A stretch of 64,000 nucleotides of DNA from Peribacillus butanolivorans (GCF_001273755.1 NZ_LGYA01000001.1:1322857-1386856), one strand, 5' to 3'. Shown: positions 1-8,547, counted from the stretch's first letter. The notes: generated by a model from the sequence alone, not told the origin. A program made the numbers and translations.

Positions 1-498
1 GCACTTGAAGCATTCCATCCAGAACGGATGGCTTCAAGAATCCTTGGTATGGGTGATGTATTAACCCTTATCGAAAAAGCACAGGCCAATGTAGATGAAG
101 AAAAAGCGAAAGAATTAGAGAAAAAGATGCGTACCGCTACTTTTACCTTTGATGATTTCCTTGAGCAGCTTGGTCAGGTGCGTAATATGGGACCGCTTGA
201 TGACATTTTGAAAATGATTCCTGGTGCGAACAAGATGAAAGGGATGGATAACCTTCAAATCGATGAGAAACAGATCGGTCATGTTGAAGCTATCATCCGT
301 TCAATGACAACACAGGAAAAGGAACATCCAGAAACCATGAATGCATCCCGCAAAAAACGGATTGCCAAAGGAAGCGGCAGATCTATTCAAGAAGTGAACC
401 GTTTACTAAAGCAATTTGAAGAAATGAAAAAGATGATGAAACAGGTTACAAACATGCAAAAAGGGAAGAAAAAGGGATTCAAATTCCCGTTCATGTAA
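1..498 (+). CDS. ffh: Signal recognition particle protein Ffh (SRP54), C-terminal part; 5' end outside window
   Basis: The open frame runs in from the left edge without a start, so only about 165 C-terminal residues are visible. They form the methionine-rich M domain of the SRP GTPase, which binds signal sequences and 4.5S/6S SRP RNA. The segment has many Met residues (IPGANKMKGMDN, EEMKKMMKQVTNMQKG) and the RNA-binding helix-turn-helix KKRIAKGSGRSIQEVN. It ends in a lysine-rich tail. The NG GTPase domain lies upstream of the window. Ffh directs co-translational targeting to the membrane with FtsY. The neighbour rpsP follows as in Bacillus subtilis. Identification is secure from the M-domain motifs and the gene order. 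Confidence 0.97.
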   Translation, partial: ALEAFHPERMASRILGMGDVLTLIEKAQANVDEEKAKELEKKMRTATFTFDDFLEQLGQVRNMGPLDDILKMIPGANKMKGMDNLQIDEKQIGHVEAIIRSMTTQEKEHPETMNASRKKRIAKGSGRSIQEVNRLLKQFEEMKKMMKQVTNMQKGKKKGFKFPFM

Positions 499-525
499 GG
501 TTTATTTTAGGTCGAAACGAGGCGT

Positions 526-563
526 AAATACAGGCTGAAGCCATGTATTTCAACACTTTTTTT
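526..563 (+). terminator. Possible terminator after ffh
   Basis: An AAATAC/GTATTT stem encloses an inner GGC-TGAA-GCC hairpin (526-550). It is followed five bases later by a run of seven T. The stem is interrupted and the T-run slightly displaced, so termination would be partial. Confidence 0.45.
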
Positions 564-582
564 ACCTGTTAAGAAAAAAACC

Positions 583-612
583 TTTACAAACATACAAGAC
601 ATTTGATATTAT
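583..612 (+). promoter_or_regulatory. Candidate sigma-A promoter for rpsP
   Basis: TTTACA (583-588) and TATTAT (607-612) are separated by 18 bases. They lie about 40 bases upstream of the rpsP start and directly after the possible ffh terminator. Position and sequence fit a vegetative promoter. Confidence 0.5.
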
Positions 613-651
613 ACTATCTTGTGTGAAACTATTCGGAGGTGCTTATTTAAA

Positions 652-924
652 ATGGCAGTAAAAATTCGCTTAAAACGTATGGGAGCTAAAAAATCTCCTT
701 TCTATCGTATTGTAGTTGCAGATTCTCGTTCACCACGTGACGGACGTTACATTGAAGTTGTAGGAACTTATAACCCGGTGACTCAACCAGCTAAAGTTGA
801 CATCAACGAAGAGCTTGCTCTTAAATGGTTACAAGATGGAGCTAAACCATCTGATACAGTTCGTAACTTATTCTCAACACAAGGCATCATGGAAAAATTC
901 CATGTTGCAAAAAACAGCAAGTAA
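652..924 (+). CDS. rpsP: 30S ribosomal protein S16
   Basis: This 90-residue protein has the S16 N-terminus [20 protein letters not shown] followed by [22 protein letters not shown]16 binds 16S rRNA in the lower part of the 30S subunit and is needed for assembly. The start at 652 is chosen because the family begins MAVKIR and a CGGAGGT Shine-Dalgarno lies about 10 bases upstream. A longer in-frame start at 619 would add 11 unrelated residues. It begins the rpsP-khpA-ylqD-rimM-trmD-rplS group, in the order known from Bacillus. No unusual residues are seen. Confidence 0.98.
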   Translation: MAVKIRLKRMGAKKSPFYRIVVADSRSPRDGRYIEVVGTYNPVTQPAKVDINEELALKWLQDGAKPSDTVRNLFSTQGIMEKFHVAKNSK

Positions 925-934
925 TCGACGGTAG

Positions 935-1168
935 TTGATGAAAGCTTTAATTGAAACAATTGTTTCAGCACTTGTGGATTATCCGGAAGAAGTCATAGTG
1001 ACTTCGAAGGAAGAGTCCGACCGAATTGTTTATGTCCTCTCCGTTCATAAAGAAGACATGGGCAAGGTCATCGGTAAACAAGGGCGTGTTGCTAAGGCGG
1101 TTCGGACTGTGGTATATGCAGCAGGATCCTCACAGCAGAAGAAAATCTATTTGGAGATTTCCGAATAA
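935..1168 (+). CDS. khpA: KH-domain RNA-binding protein KhpA (YlqC)
   Basis: A small protein of 76-77 residues made of one type-II KH domain. The KH signature is visible as HKEDMGKVIGKQGRVAKAVR, with the GxxG loop GKQG contacting RNA. KhpA usually pairs with the Jag/KhpB protein and in several Firmicutes affects cell elongation and small-RNA biology; this is family knowledge. The start is TTG 935 or ATG 938, which differ by one codon, and the Shine-Dalgarno is weak, suggesting coupling to rpsP whose stop is 10 bases upstream. A strong terminator begins at the stop codon. Confidence 0.93.
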   Translation: MMKALIETIVSALVDYPEEVIVTSKEESDRIVYVLSVHKEDMGKVIGKQGRVAKAVRTVVYAAGSSQQKKIYLEISE

Positions 1169-1195
1169 GGAGGGCTAATACCCCTCCTTTTTTTG
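1167..1195 (+). terminator. Intrinsic terminator after khpA
   Basis: AAGGAGGG (1167-1174) pairs with CCCTCCTT (1182-1189) across a 7-base loop, followed by a run of T. The stem starts inside the khpA stop codon. Confidence 0.9.
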
Positions 1196-1392
1196 TACTT
1201 CAAGAAAGTTGAATTCCGACTTTAATCATATTCAAATATTACTCAGAGTTTAAACTTTACGCCTTTTTAAGACGCATCTTTTACCGATTTACGTTATACT
1301 TAAGAGAATGACCCCCATTTTTCAAAAAGATTACCCTATCATACATATTTTTTGAATGAAATAAGAAATCATAGATAATAGGAGGTGCTGGA

Positions 1393-1779
1393 ATGAAAAT
1401 TCTCCAAAATGTAATCGTTAACCAAGTATTAACGGAATCCAGCAAGAATCAGCTCCTCGAGAAGTACAAATCAAAACGTCTACAGCTTCAAAAAGAGAGT
1501 GAACAGCTTCGTTTTGAACTGAAAAAACTTGAAAAAACTAGGAACCTTCAGCCCGCTAGTCTCCGTGCTCATTTTGAAAAAGAAATAAACCAAAGGCAAG
1601 AAAAAATCAAACTGCTTGAATTTCAAATGGAACAGTTGGAAATCCTTCCTACTGGAAGCGAACTGAAGGAACGGGAAGTTCAAAGTATCATTGAGGTAGA
1701 AATTGGGGCAGATTGGGACGAACTTATGACAACGAAGACTATTGTCATTAAAGATGGAATCGTCTCGGAAATTCGTTAG
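1393..1779 (+). CDS. ylqD: YlqD family protein, coiled coil
   Basis: A 128-residue protein recognised as YlqD by sequence style and by its place between khpA and rimM. Residues about 15-85 are rich in Lys, Glu, Gln and Leu with heptad spacing, predicting a long coiled coil. The C-terminal part ([11 protein letters not shown], then [13 protein letters not shown]) looks like a small beta-rich domain. No catalytic motif is seen. The function is unknown to me; the link to rimM suggests a role near ribosome or RNA maturation, but that is inference only. The ATG at 1393 has a strong AGGAGGTG site upstream. rimM starts 11 bases after the stop. Confidence 0.88.
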   Translation: MKILQNVIVNQVLTESSKNQLLEKYKSKRLQLQKESEQLRFELKKLEKTRNLQPASLRAHFEKEINQRQEKIKLLEFQMEQLEILPTGSELKEREVQSIIEVEIGADWDELMTTKTIVIKDGIVSEIR

Positions 1780-1789
1780 AGGTGAAAGA

Positions 1790-2308
1790 ATGGAAAATTG
1801 GTTTAATGTAGGTAAAATTGTCAACACACATGGTCTTTTAGGTGAAGTCCGTGTTATTTCATCAACAGACTTTCCGGAAAAGCGTTTCAAAGTAGGCAAT
1901 ACGCTGTATTTATTTAGAGAAACAGAGAAAAAGCCTTTGCCACTTATTATCAGGTCGCATCGCAACCATAAAAACTTTAACTTATTGACGTTTGAAAACT
2001 ACTACAACGTCGGTCAGGTCGAGGCTTTCCGGAATGGAGTCTTGAAAATTAAGGAAGCTCAGCTAGGTAAATTGGATGAAGGTGAATTCTACTTCCATGA
2101 AATCATCGGCTGTTCGGTGTTTACAGATGAAGGTGTAGAAATAGGGGAGATCATTGAGGTTCTAACGCCGGGCGCCAATGATGTTTGGGTCATTAAGAAA
2201 GCTGGCAGTAAGGATATTTTAATTCCATATATTGATCAAATTGTGAAAGAAGTAGATATATCTGCTAAAAAAGTTATCATCACACCGATGGAAGGGCTTT
2301 TAGACTGA
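1790..2308 (+). CDS. rimM: 16S rRNA processing protein RimM
   Basis: This 172-residue protein has an N-terminal RimM beta-barrel (residues about 8-90; [18 protein letters not shown] is typical) and a C-terminal PRC-barrel (about 97-170; [14 protein letters not shown] and ANDVWVIK, ending [14 protein letters not shown]). RimM binds S19 and helps mature the head of the 30S subunit. The start at 1790 follows AGAGGTGAAAG and matches the family N-terminus; the upstream in-frame ATG at 1742 lies inside ylqD. The stop TGA overlaps the trmD ATG by one base, so translation is probably coupled. Confidence 0.97.
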   Translation: MENWFNVGKIVNTHGLLGEVRVISSTDFPEKRFKVGNTLYLFRETEKKPLPLIIRSHRNHKNFNLLTFENYYNVGQVEAFRNGVLKIKEAQLGKLDEGEFYFHEIIGCSVFTDEGVEIGEIIEVLTPGANDVWVIKKAGSKDILIPYIDQIVKEVDISAKKVIITPMEGLLD

Positions 2309-3042
2309 TGAAAATCGATGTACTTTCGCTATTTCCAGAAATGTTCGAAGGGGTATTTGGCTCGTCAATTTTAAAAAAGGCCGCAGAAAAACAGGCTGTC
2401 AGCTACAATGTGACCAATTTTCGTGATTATGCAGACAATAAGCATTCGACAGTAGATGATTATCCGTATGGTGGCGGTGCAGGGATGGTATTGAAGGCAC
2501 AACCCATTTTTGACGCCGTAGAAGCCCTTAAAGGGCACGCTGAGCAAACGCCACGAGTTGTCTTGCTATGTCCACAGGGAGAGCGTTACACGCAGAGAAA
2601 AGCTGAAGAGTTTGCGAAAGAAGATCATCTTATTTTCATTTGCGGACATTATGAAGGGTATGATGAGCGCATCCGGGAGCATATTGTCACAGATGAAATA
2701 TCAATAGGTGACTTTGTGCTTACAGGTGGTGAATTGGGTGCTATGGTTATTATAGACAGCGTTGTTCGCTTACTTCCGGGCGTGTTAGGAAATGTAGACT
2801 CCCCGATTCTTGATTCATATTCTTCTGGTTTGTTAGAGCATCCCCATTATACTAGACCTGCAGATTTCAGGGGAATGAAAGTTCCTGATACGCTTATATC
2901 CGGTAATCATAAAAAAATCGATGAATGGCGGATGAAAGAGTCATTACGCAGGACGTGGAATCGACGACCGGATTTGCTCGAAAGCTATGAACTTTCGGAC
3001 GTTGAAAAAAAATTATTGTCAGAGATTCAAAAAGAAGACTGA
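2308..3042 (+). CDS. trmD: tRNA (guanine-N1)-methyltransferase TrmD
   Basis: TrmD methylates G37 of tRNAs reading CNN codons, using S-adenosylmethionine, and prevents +1 frameshifts. The protein is 244 residues, the usual length. The SPOUT trefoil-knot region is clear: [12 protein letters not shown], then [17 protein letters not shown] and RLLPGVLGN. The N-terminus [15 protein letters not shown] is typical, as is [13 protein letters not shown], which shapes the cofactor pocket. The start overlaps the rimM stop by one base. rplS follows after a 130-base gap that holds its own leader, so this gene ends the coupled rimM-trmD pair. Confidence 0.98.
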   Translation: MKIDVLSLFPEMFEGVFGSSILKKAAEKQAVSYNVTNFRDYADNKHSTVDDYPYGGGAGMVLKAQPIFDAVEALKGHAEQTPRVVLLCPQGERYTQRKAEEFAKEDHLIFICGHYEGYDERIREHIVTDEISIGDFVLTGGELGAMVIIDSVVRLLPGVLGNVDSPILDSYSSGLLEHPHYTRPADFRGMKVPDTLISGNHKKIDEWRMKESLRRTWNRRPDLLESYELSDVEKKLLSEIQKED

Positions 3043-3048
3043 TGTCTA

Positions 3049-3077
3049 TTGCATCAGCATCTAGAGTATGATAGGAT
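3049..3077 (+). promoter_or_regulatory. Candidate promoter for rplS
   Basis: TTGCAT (3049-3054), a 17-base spacer and TAGGAT (3072-3077) lie just after the trmD stop. An overlapping TATGAT sits at 3067. The match is moderate. A start near 3084 would give an mRNA leader of about 90 bases before rplS. Confidence 0.4.
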
Positions 3078-3117
3078 ATACCTTGTGACTTGGGCAAAAT
3101 GCTCAGTCTTATAACGA

Positions 3118-3162
3118 TGTTCCGCTGCAAACAATTAGTATTTGTAAGAGCGTCCAGGAGGA
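3118..3162 (+). promoter_or_regulatory. Candidate L19 ribosomal-protein leader upstream of rplS
   Basis: The rplS leader can fold into stacked helices. CGCT (3123-3126) pairs with AGCG (3149-3152), and an inner CAAA (3128-3131) pairs with TTTG (3141-3144). The T/C bases at 3119-3122 can reach the AGGAGG Shine-Dalgarno (from 3156). Firmicutes rplS genes are known to carry an L19-responsive leader overlapping the ribosome binding site, and this shape and place fit it. I cannot run the covariance model. Confidence 0.6.
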
Positions 3163-3172
3163 GTTGAAATCG

Positions 3173-3520
3173 ATGCAAAATCTTATTAACGATATCACAA
3201 AAGAACAACTTCGCACAGATCTTCCATCATTCAGACCTGGTGACACAGTACGTGTACACGTAAAGGTTATTGAAGGAACTCGCGAACGTATCCAGTTGTT
3301 TGAAGGCGTTGTAATCAAACGTCGTGGCGGCGGAGTTAGTGAAACTTTCACAGTACGTAAGATTTCTTACGGCGTTGGAGTGGAACGTGCTTTCCCTCTT
3401 CACACACCAAAAATTGCGCAATTAGAAGTTATCCGTCACGGTAAAGTACGTCGTGCGAAACTTTATTACCTACGCGAACTTCGTGGTAAAAAAGCACGTA
3501 TTAAAGAAATTCGTCGTTAA
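3173..3520 (+). CDS. rplS: 50S ribosomal protein L19
   Basis: This 115-residue protein sits at the subunit interface of the ribosome. Signature segments are [32 protein letters not shown] and the basic tail [20 protein letters not shown]. The ATG at 3173 is chosen because it lies 10 bases after AGGAGGAG and matches the family N-terminus MQ-L-I; a TTG at 3164 would add only three residues. A strong terminator follows, closing the ribosomal-protein group. A candidate L19 leader in front suggests that the protein represses its own translation. Confidence 0.98.
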   Translation: MQNLINDITKEQLRTDLPSFRPGDTVRVHVKVIEGTRERIQLFEGVVIKRRGGGVSETFTVRKISYGVGVERAFPLHTPKIAQLEVIRHGKVRRAKLYYLRELRGKKARIKEIRR

Positions 3521-3588
3521 TTCTTCGAATATCTCTATGCGGGTTTGCCATGATTCACATATGGTGAGTAACCAAACAGTATTATGCA

Positions 3589-3621
3589 AAAAAGGAGCTT
3601 GTTTAACAGGCTCCTTTTTTT
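3589..3621 (+). terminator. Intrinsic terminator after rplS
   Basis: AAGGAGCTTG and CAGGCTCCTT pair across the loop TTTAA, followed by seven T bases. The A-run before and T-run after make it usable on both strands. Confidence 0.92.
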
Positions 3622-3739
3622 GCACTTGAAGAAAAAATAATCGCTCATCAGGGTGAAGACTATAAAGAATCCTGCTCGCTATAGCGTCCGCAACATGTTA
3701 AAATAATTGTTGATATGCTTTCTAAAAGGGTGGGTAAGG

Positions 3740-4300
3740 ATGACGAAAAAGAAAAATGAATTGTGGGAATGGACTAAGGCGGTCATAATCGCGGTTATAG
3801 CAGCCACGCTGATTCGTTATTTCCTCCTGGCTCCGATTGTCGTGGACGGCAATTCCATGATGCCGACATTAAAGGACACGGACCGCATGCTCGTAAATAA
3901 AATCTCCTATTCAATTAGTGAACCGAAAAGATTCGATATTATTGTTTTTGAAGCCCCTGAAGGCAAGGATTATATAAAACGGGTCATTGGGTTACCAGGC
4001 GAAAAAATAGAATATAAAGATGATACGCTTTACGTGAATGGAAAAGCCTATGCAGAGCCATACTTGGATGAATATAAAAAGCAGTTGATTGATGGCGGGG
4101 CTTTGACAGAACCATTTACATTAAGCGATGTCATAGAACAAGAAACCGTGCCTGAAGACCATCTATTTGTCTTAGGAGATAATCGCCGTTTTAGTAAGGA
4201 CAGCCGCCATATTGGCGTTGGTGTTGTTCCTTACAATAAGGTGTTAGGTAAAACTAAATTAGTTTATTGGCCGATTGAAGATTTTCGATTGGCGGAATAG
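3740..4300 (+). CDS. lepB: Type I signal peptidase
   Basis: This enzyme cleaves signal peptides from exported proteins on the outer face of the membrane. The protein is 186 residues with one N-terminal membrane anchor (about residues 13-33). The catalytic Ser39 is in the motif GNSMMPTL and the catalytic Lys80 in [12 protein letters not shown]; the later box [16 protein letters not shown] is also present. The start at 3740 follows GGGTAAGG and matches the family pattern [11 protein letters not shown]. It stands between rplS and rbgA, a place where I remember signal peptidases in B. cereus-type genomes but not in B. subtilis. The exact sip paralogue is not decided. Confidence 0.95.
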   Translation: MTKKKNELWEWTKAVIIAVIAATLIRYFLLAPIVVDGNSMMPTLKDTDRMLVNKISYSISEPKRFDIIVFEAPEGKDYIKRVIGLPGEKIEYKDDTLYVNGKAYAEPYLDEYKKQLIDGGALTEPFTLSDVIEQETVPEDHLFVLGDNRRFSKDSRHIGVGVVPYNKVLGKTKLVYWPIEDFRLAE

Positions 4301-4317
4301 TAGGAAGGTTGATTCCA

Positions 4318-5190
4318 TTGACAATACAGTGGTTCCCTGGCCATATGGCCAAAGCAAGAAGGGAAGTAACAGAAAAATTAAAACTGATCGATATCATCTT
4401 TGAACTTGTGGATGCCCGGATTCCTGCATCTTCACGAAATCCGATGATCGATGAAATCATACAGCATAAACCAAGGGTTATCCTTTTGAATAAGGCTGAT
4501 ATGGCTGATCCGGTAAAAACCAATGAGTGGCTTGAGTATTATAAATCACAAGGTAAAACGGCAATCGCTATTAACTCACAGGCAGGAAATGGCTTAAACC
4601 AGATTACAGCTGCCTCTAAGAAACTTTTAAAAGAAAAGTATGATCGGATGGAATCAAGAGGAATTAAGCCGCGTGCGATTCGTGCTATGATTGTCGGTAT
4701 TCCGAACGTAGGGAAATCTACTTTAATCAATCGTCTTGCTAAAAAAAACATTGCCAAAACAGGGAATACACCTGGTGTTACGAAAGCACAGCAATGGATA
4801 AAAGTAGGAAAGGAATTAGAACTTCTGGATACTCCGGGGATCCTCTGGCCTAAATTTGAGGATCAGGAAGTTGGCTTAAGACTAGCGCTAACAGGAGCAA
4901 TCAAAGATACGATTTTAAACTTGCATGAAGTTTCTTTATACGGCCTTCGCTTTTTGGAAAGAGAATATCCGGATCGTTTGAAATCCCGTTATAATCTGGA
5001 TGTAATTCCTCAAGAAACGCTAGAACTATTTGATGCAGTTGGAAAGTTCAGAGGTTGTCTAGCATCTGGGGGCTTTATTGATTATGATAAAACCGCAGAA
5101 TTGGTCGTTCGAGAAATCCGTTCTGAAAAGATGGGGCCGCTCACGTTTGAGCTACCGATAGAAAAAGAAGAAGAAAATACCCCCGAATAA
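4318..5190 (+). CDS. rbgA: Ribosome biogenesis GTPase RbgA (YlqF)
   Basis: RbgA is a circularly permuted GTPase that completes late assembly of the 50S subunit. The motif order is permuted as expected: G4 LLNKADMAD comes first, then G1 GIPNVGKST, then G3 LLDTPGIL. The N-terminus [12 protein letters not shown] carries the histidine thought to act in hydrolysis. A C-terminal helical domain begins near residue 200. I chose TTG 4318 because AGGAAGG ends 9 bases upstream and the family starts [10 protein letters not shown]; another TTG at 4309 is too close to that site. About 290 residues. The short distance from lepB suggests co-transcription. Confidence 0.97.
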   Translation: MTIQWFPGHMAKARREVTEKLKLIDIIFELVDARIPASSRNPMIDEIIQHKPRVILLNKADMADPVKTNEWLEYYKSQGKTAIAINSQAGNGLNQITAASKKLLKEKYDRMESRGIKPRAIRAMIVGIPNVGKSTLINRLAKKNIAKTGNTPGVTKAQQWIKVGKELELLDTPGILWPKFEDQEVGLRLALTGAIKDTILNLHEVSLYGLRFLEREYPDRLKSRYNLDVIPQETLELFDAVGKFRGCLASGGFIDYDKTAELVVREIRSEKMGPLTFELPIEKEEENTPE

Positions 5191-5210
5191 CTTCTTTTGA
5201 GGTTAGAGAA

Positions 5211-5242
5211 CACAGACATGATTCTTAAAAGGAATGTCTGTG
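5211..5242 (+). other. Perfect 9-bp hairpin without T-run after rbgA
   Basis: CACAGACAT (5211-5219) pairs perfectly with ATGTCTGTG (5234-5242) across a 14-base loop. No T-run follows, so it is not a classical terminator. It may protect the 3' end or assist the larger hairpin just downstream. Confidence 0.6.
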
Positions 5243-5252
5243 TATAGGGTTG

Positions 5253-5325
5253 ATACGGAGCTGGAGGTAGATGTCAAAAGGTTTTTTTACCTTTTGATGT
5301 CTCTTTTCCGCTCCGTATTTTTGTT
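5253..5325 (+). terminator. Long two-tier hairpin with T-run between rbgA and rnhB
   Basis: ATACGGAGC (5253-5261) pairs with GCTCCGTAT (5310-5318). Inside, TCAAAAGG (5274-5281) pairs with CCTTTTGA (5290-5297), extended by wobble pairs to about 12 bp. A T-run follows at once. The folded arm is near continuous over about 65 bases, unusually long for a terminator. Termination after rbgA is the simplest role. Confidence 0.75.
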
Positions 5326-5377
5326 TAAGCTGTAGAAATGAAACAAGACTGCCGATAATTAAAATGATAGGTGATAA

Positions 5378-6166
5378 ATGATGAAAACTGCCATGAGTAT
5401 AAAAGAAATCTCTTCAAAATTAAAAACAGTAAGCGAGCCAGAAGATTCGTTCTTAAAAGAATGCCAGGAGGATGGACGAAAGGGAGTAACAGACTTAGTA
5501 AGTAAATGGCAAAGAGCCTATGAAAAAGAGCTACAGGTAAAGAATAATTTTATGAAAATGATGGAGTTTGAACGGGAGTTGCGAAAACAGGGATTTTCAG
5601 TTCTTGCCGGTATCGATGAAGTAGGAAGAGGGCCGCTAGCGGGACCGGTTGTGACTAGTGCAGTTATTTTACCTGAATCTTTTTATCTACCAGGGCTAAA
5701 TGATTCTAAGAAAATTCCTGAGTCAAAGAGGGAACTATTTTATGAGACTATCTTAAAGGAAGCTGTATCCATCGGGGTGGGCATTGTACATAGCGAAGAA
5801 ATTGATGAAATCAATATATATCAAGCTACGAAAAAAGCCATGATTGCGGCTGTGAACAATCTTTCAGAACTCCCGGATCATTTGCTGATTGATGCGATGG
5901 AACTTGAAGTGCCGATTCCTCAACTTTCACTCATAAAGGGAGATGCAAGAAGTATTTCTATCTCTGCTGCCTCTATTATCGCTAAGGTGACACGTGACAG
6001 GATGATGAAGGGATATGGGGAAGCGTATCCAGAATACGGATTTGAAAAGCATATGGGGTACGGGACTAAACAACATTTAGAAGCACTCGATAATCACGGG
6101 CTTACACCTTGGCATAGGAGGAGTTTTGCACCTGTAAAGGAAATCGCCGCACGAACGAACGATTAA
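5378..6166 (+). CDS. rnhB: Ribonuclease HII
   Basis: RNase HII cuts the RNA strand of RNA-DNA hybrids and removes single ribonucleotides from DNA. The 262-residue protein has an N-terminal extension of about 70 residues typical of Bacillus RnhB, followed by the catalytic domain. The metal-binding residues D80-E81 are in [16 protein letters not shown], a third acid is in LLIDAMELE, and the later motif is [13 protein letters not shown]. The C-terminal [18 protein letters not shown] is also typical. The start is ATG 5378 (or 5381) after ATAGGTGA. ylqG follows 17 bases after the stop. Confidence 0.97.
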   Translation: MMKTAMSIKEISSKLKTVSEPEDSFLKECQEDGRKGVTDLVSKWQRAYEKELQVKNNFMKMMEFERELRKQGFSVLAGIDEVGRGPLAGPVVTSAVILPESFYLPGLNDSKKIPESKRELFYETILKEAVSIGVGIVHSEEIDEINIYQATKKAMIAAVNNLSELPDHLLIDAMELEVPIPQLSLIKGDARSISISAASIIAKVTRDRMMKGYGEAYPEYGFEKHMGYGTKQHLEALDNHGLTPWHRRSFAPVKEIAARTND

Positions 6167-6183
6167 GAGAGAGGGCGAGAGAG

Positions 6184-8100
6184 ATGCAATCGATAACAAG
6201 CGGTCAATCCGTGTCGTCACCCATTGAAATAAAGGGAAGTACGAGTTTGAAAAACGGACAAATCCTTTTCGGAAAAGTGAATAGGATTTATCCTAACCAA
6301 ACAACGGAAGTGCAGATTGGCCATCAAAAAATGATTGCCACACTCGATATCCCACTTCAGGCAGGAGAAATGTATTGGTTTCAAGTACAGCAGCCAAATG
6401 AGGGGAAGGTTGTGTTAAAAGTACTGGATTCTCCGAATGTAAACTTTTCTAGTTTAAAAGGAGCGGCTGCACAATTGCTCTCTCATCTTGGCATATCTCC
6501 AGAACCGGAGGCAGCCAGCCTTGCCGAATATTTACTGAAAAATCAACTCCCAATTACAAAGGATACTTTTTTGTCTGCTTTGCAATGGGTAAAAACTGCT
6601 GATGCAGAAGAATATGGCCTGTCTATCATCAAAAAAATGTTCCTTCAGCAATTACCTTTTGTTGAAGATGTATTTGTAGCGTTGTTGGCACAAGCAAAAG
6701 GCGAACCTTTTCACAAATTGCTCAGTGGCCTGCAGCAACAATTAAAGGACAGTGTTTCGGAAACATCAGTAAAACTAAAAGGCGTATTAGACTCGTTACA
6801 TGTAGCTAAACAGGATCAGCTTCAACAAACTGGTCTACAGAAACTTGTTACCACTTGGATCGATTCCAGTGCATCACCTGAATTGAAAACTGGGGCATTC
6901 TCCCTGCTTCAAAAGACTGGTTTCGTTCCAATGGGGATTACTGAGGCTGGCTTTTTGGAGAAATTAGTTGTCGAATCGGCGGAAATATCAGGATCTACTA
7001 AGAACTCAGTGACTGATAAACTACAAAAGGGACTGCAATTGCTATCTGATGCAAAAAATGGAACGTTGGGGAAAGTTGAAAAGGTCGAATATAGTCTAAA
7101 TCGATTATTAAACGGTCTTGATTATGTAGAAGCAGAAACGTCTACTGATATCAAATCAATTCAGCAAAAAACCATTTCTACAGAAGAACTGTCCGCTCTT
7201 GCTTCCCGCTTGCTTGAGCGTACGTTTGCAGAAGCATCAGCCGGAAATAGAATAGCGGGTGCCGAAATAGAGGTAAATGACCTAATAGCCCATTTAAATA
7301 AGGATACAGAGAAAGTTACCGAGTCGAAGGGTAAAGTGACAGAACTGCTGATTCAATCGCTTAAGCGACGTCCTGAGGCGCTCTCCGTTACGAATGCTGA
7401 GAAACTAGTGCTTACACAAGTGCTGGAAACTGAATTTCAAACAATCGATTTCACGAATGGTGCCTCTGTTGCACAACAACTTAAAGAGTGGACGAAGATG
7501 CTTGGACTACAGTTGGAACATGCTCTTGCTAATATGCATGGAGATGGTTTGGAAGATTTAACAAAGGATTTAGAGACCCTCAAGCCGTTGCTACTTAAAC
7601 TTCTGAACGAGCAAAATCCGGCATCCGTTAAGGAACTGGCAGAACAAATTTTGAATCGAATTACTGCTCAACAGATTCTTTCACAGGAAACGGGCCCCTT
7701 GCAGAATTTACTCCTTACATTGCCTCTTAATCTTGGGTCTTCTAAAACGGACTTAACGTTGCAATGGAGCGGAAGGAAAAAAAAAGATGGCAAGATAGAT
7801 CCCGATTATTGTCGAATCCTGTTTTGTTTAGAGTTAGAACGTCTTAAGGAAACGTTCATTGACATGCAGGTTCAAAACCGTGTCATAAAAGTGACGGTCA
7901 TTAATGAGTATAGTAAAACAATAGAAGCAGCTGCCGACAATTATCTTACACTGTTGAAGGCGAATCTGAAAAAAATGGATTACAGATTATCCGGAGTTTT
8001 ATTTGAAAATCCAGTGAGCAAAAAAACTACTGAAACGAAATTGAAATCCGCCCTTTTTTCAGAAAAAGAATCATATAGTGGGGTGGATATTCGGATATGA
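6184..8100 (+). CDS. ylqG: YlqG: FliK-like protein encoded outside the flagellar operon
   Basis: A 638-residue protein placed like ylqG of B. subtilis, between rnhB and ylqH. Residues about 1-80 form a small beta-rich domain (GQILFGKVNRIYPNQTTEVQ). The middle is long, helical and low in conservation. The last 140 residues (LLTLPLNLGSSKTDLTLQW, then VINEYSKTIEAAADNY) have the pattern of a FliK hook-length-control C-terminal domain: a beta strand, a coil, then a helix contacting the export switch. No signal peptide. Its stop overlaps the ylqH start by four bases. The FliK likeness and the FlhB-like partner make a secretion-switch role plausible, but the function is unknown. Confidence 0.85.
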   Translation: MQSITSGQSVSSPIEIKGSTSLKNGQILFGKVNRIYPNQTTEVQIGHQKMIATLDIPLQAGEMYWFQVQQPNEGKVVLKVLDSPNVNFSSLKGAAAQLLSHLGISPEPEAASLAEYLLKNQLPITKDTFLSALQWVKTADAEEYGLSIIKKMFLQQLPFVEDVFVALLAQAKGEPFHKLLSGLQQQLKDSVSETSVKLKGVLDSLHVAKQDQLQQTGLQKLVTTWIDSSASPELKTGAFSLLQKTGFVPMGITEAGFLEKLVVESAEISGSTKNSVTDKLQKGLQLLSDAKNGTLGKVEKVEYSLNRLLNGLDYVEAETSTDIKSIQQKTISTEELSALASRLLERTFAEASAGNRIAGAEIEVNDLIAHLNKDTEKVTESKGKVTELLIQSLKRRPEALSVTNAEKLVLTQVLETEFQTIDFTNGASVAQQLKEWTKMLGLQLEHALANMHGDGLEDLTKDLETLKPLLLKLLNEQNPASVKELAEQILNRITAQQILSQETGPLQNLLLTLPLNLGSSKTDLTLQWSGRKKKDGKIDPDYCRILFCLELERLKETFIDMQVQNRVIKVTVINEYSKTIEAAADNYLTLLKANLKKMDYRLSGVLFENPVSKKTTETKLKSALFSEKESYSGVDIRI

Positions 8101-8369
8101 CGAATGAAAAACGAAAAGAAGCGATCGCTTTAAAATATGACCCGGAGATATCGAAATCCCCTGTCATCTTGGCAAAGGGGAAAGGTAAAACTGCGGAAAA
8201 GATTCTAGATAAAGCAATAAAACTGAATATCCCTGTTCAAAAAGATGTGTCGTTAATCTCCCTTTTGGGGCAATTGGATATTAATCAAACGATTCCGGAA
8301 GAATTGTATGAAGCGGTTGCAGAGGTATTTGCGTTTGTTTATAAAGTTGACCGGGACTTGAATCGGTAA
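8097..8369 (+). CDS. ylqH: YlqH: stand-alone FlhB C-terminal (EscU/YscU) domain
   Basis: This 90-residue protein matches the cytoplasmic C-terminal part of FlhB: AIALKYDPEISKSPVILAKG, and the end IPEELYEAVAEVFAFVYKVD is nearly the same as the end of the window's own FlhB (37156-38238). It starts right where FlhB would begin after self-cleavage at NPTH, and the NPTH motif itself is absent. It has no membrane segment. Its ATG overlaps the ylqG stop by four bases, so the two are translationally coupled. It could act as a pre-cleaved substitute for the FlhB switch domain, as proposed for similar stand-alone proteins in other bacteria; that role is inference here. Confidence 0.88.
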   Translation: MTNEKRKEAIALKYDPEISKSPVILAKGKGKTAEKILDKAIKLNIPVQKDVSLISLLGQLDINQTIPEELYEAVAEVFAFVYKVDRDLNR

Positions 8370-8386
8370 GATTCAAATTATTTGGG

Positions 8387-8460
8387 TTGATTTATGTGAA
8401 TTTATGTGAATTTATGGTTGATTTATGTGAATTTATGGTTGGTTTATGTAGAATTTTAGG
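8387..8460 (+). repeat. Short AT-rich tandem repeat after ylqH
   Basis: A 20-22 bp unit close to TTGATTTATGTGAATTTATG occurs about three and a half times in tandem (units near 8387, a half unit at 8407, 8418 and 8439). The inner part TGAATTTATG recurs three times. The last unit has drifted. It lies 18 bases after the ylqH stop and does not fold into a clear hairpin. Confidence 0.85.
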
Positions 8461-8508
8461 AAATGCACTTAAAAATTTTTATTATATTAAAAACATACTA
8501 AACTATCA

Positions 8509-8547
8509 GAAAAAGGATAAAGCTATGGCTTTGTCCTTTTTCTTTTT
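8509..8547 (+). terminator. Intrinsic terminator downstream of ylqGH
   Basis: AAAAGGATAAAGC pairs with GCTTTGTCCTTTT across the loop TATG with one T-G wobble, followed by TTCTTTTTC. Confidence 0.88.

Noticed and set aside
1480..1965. 161-codon minus-strand frame across ylqD and rimM
   Set aside because: It is opposite two well-supported genes and has the Phe/Leu-rich make-up of an antisense shadow.
3677..3686. Ten-base palindrome CGCTATAGCG before lepB
   Set aside because: Short, single, and no neighbouring copy; expected by chance in a window of this size.
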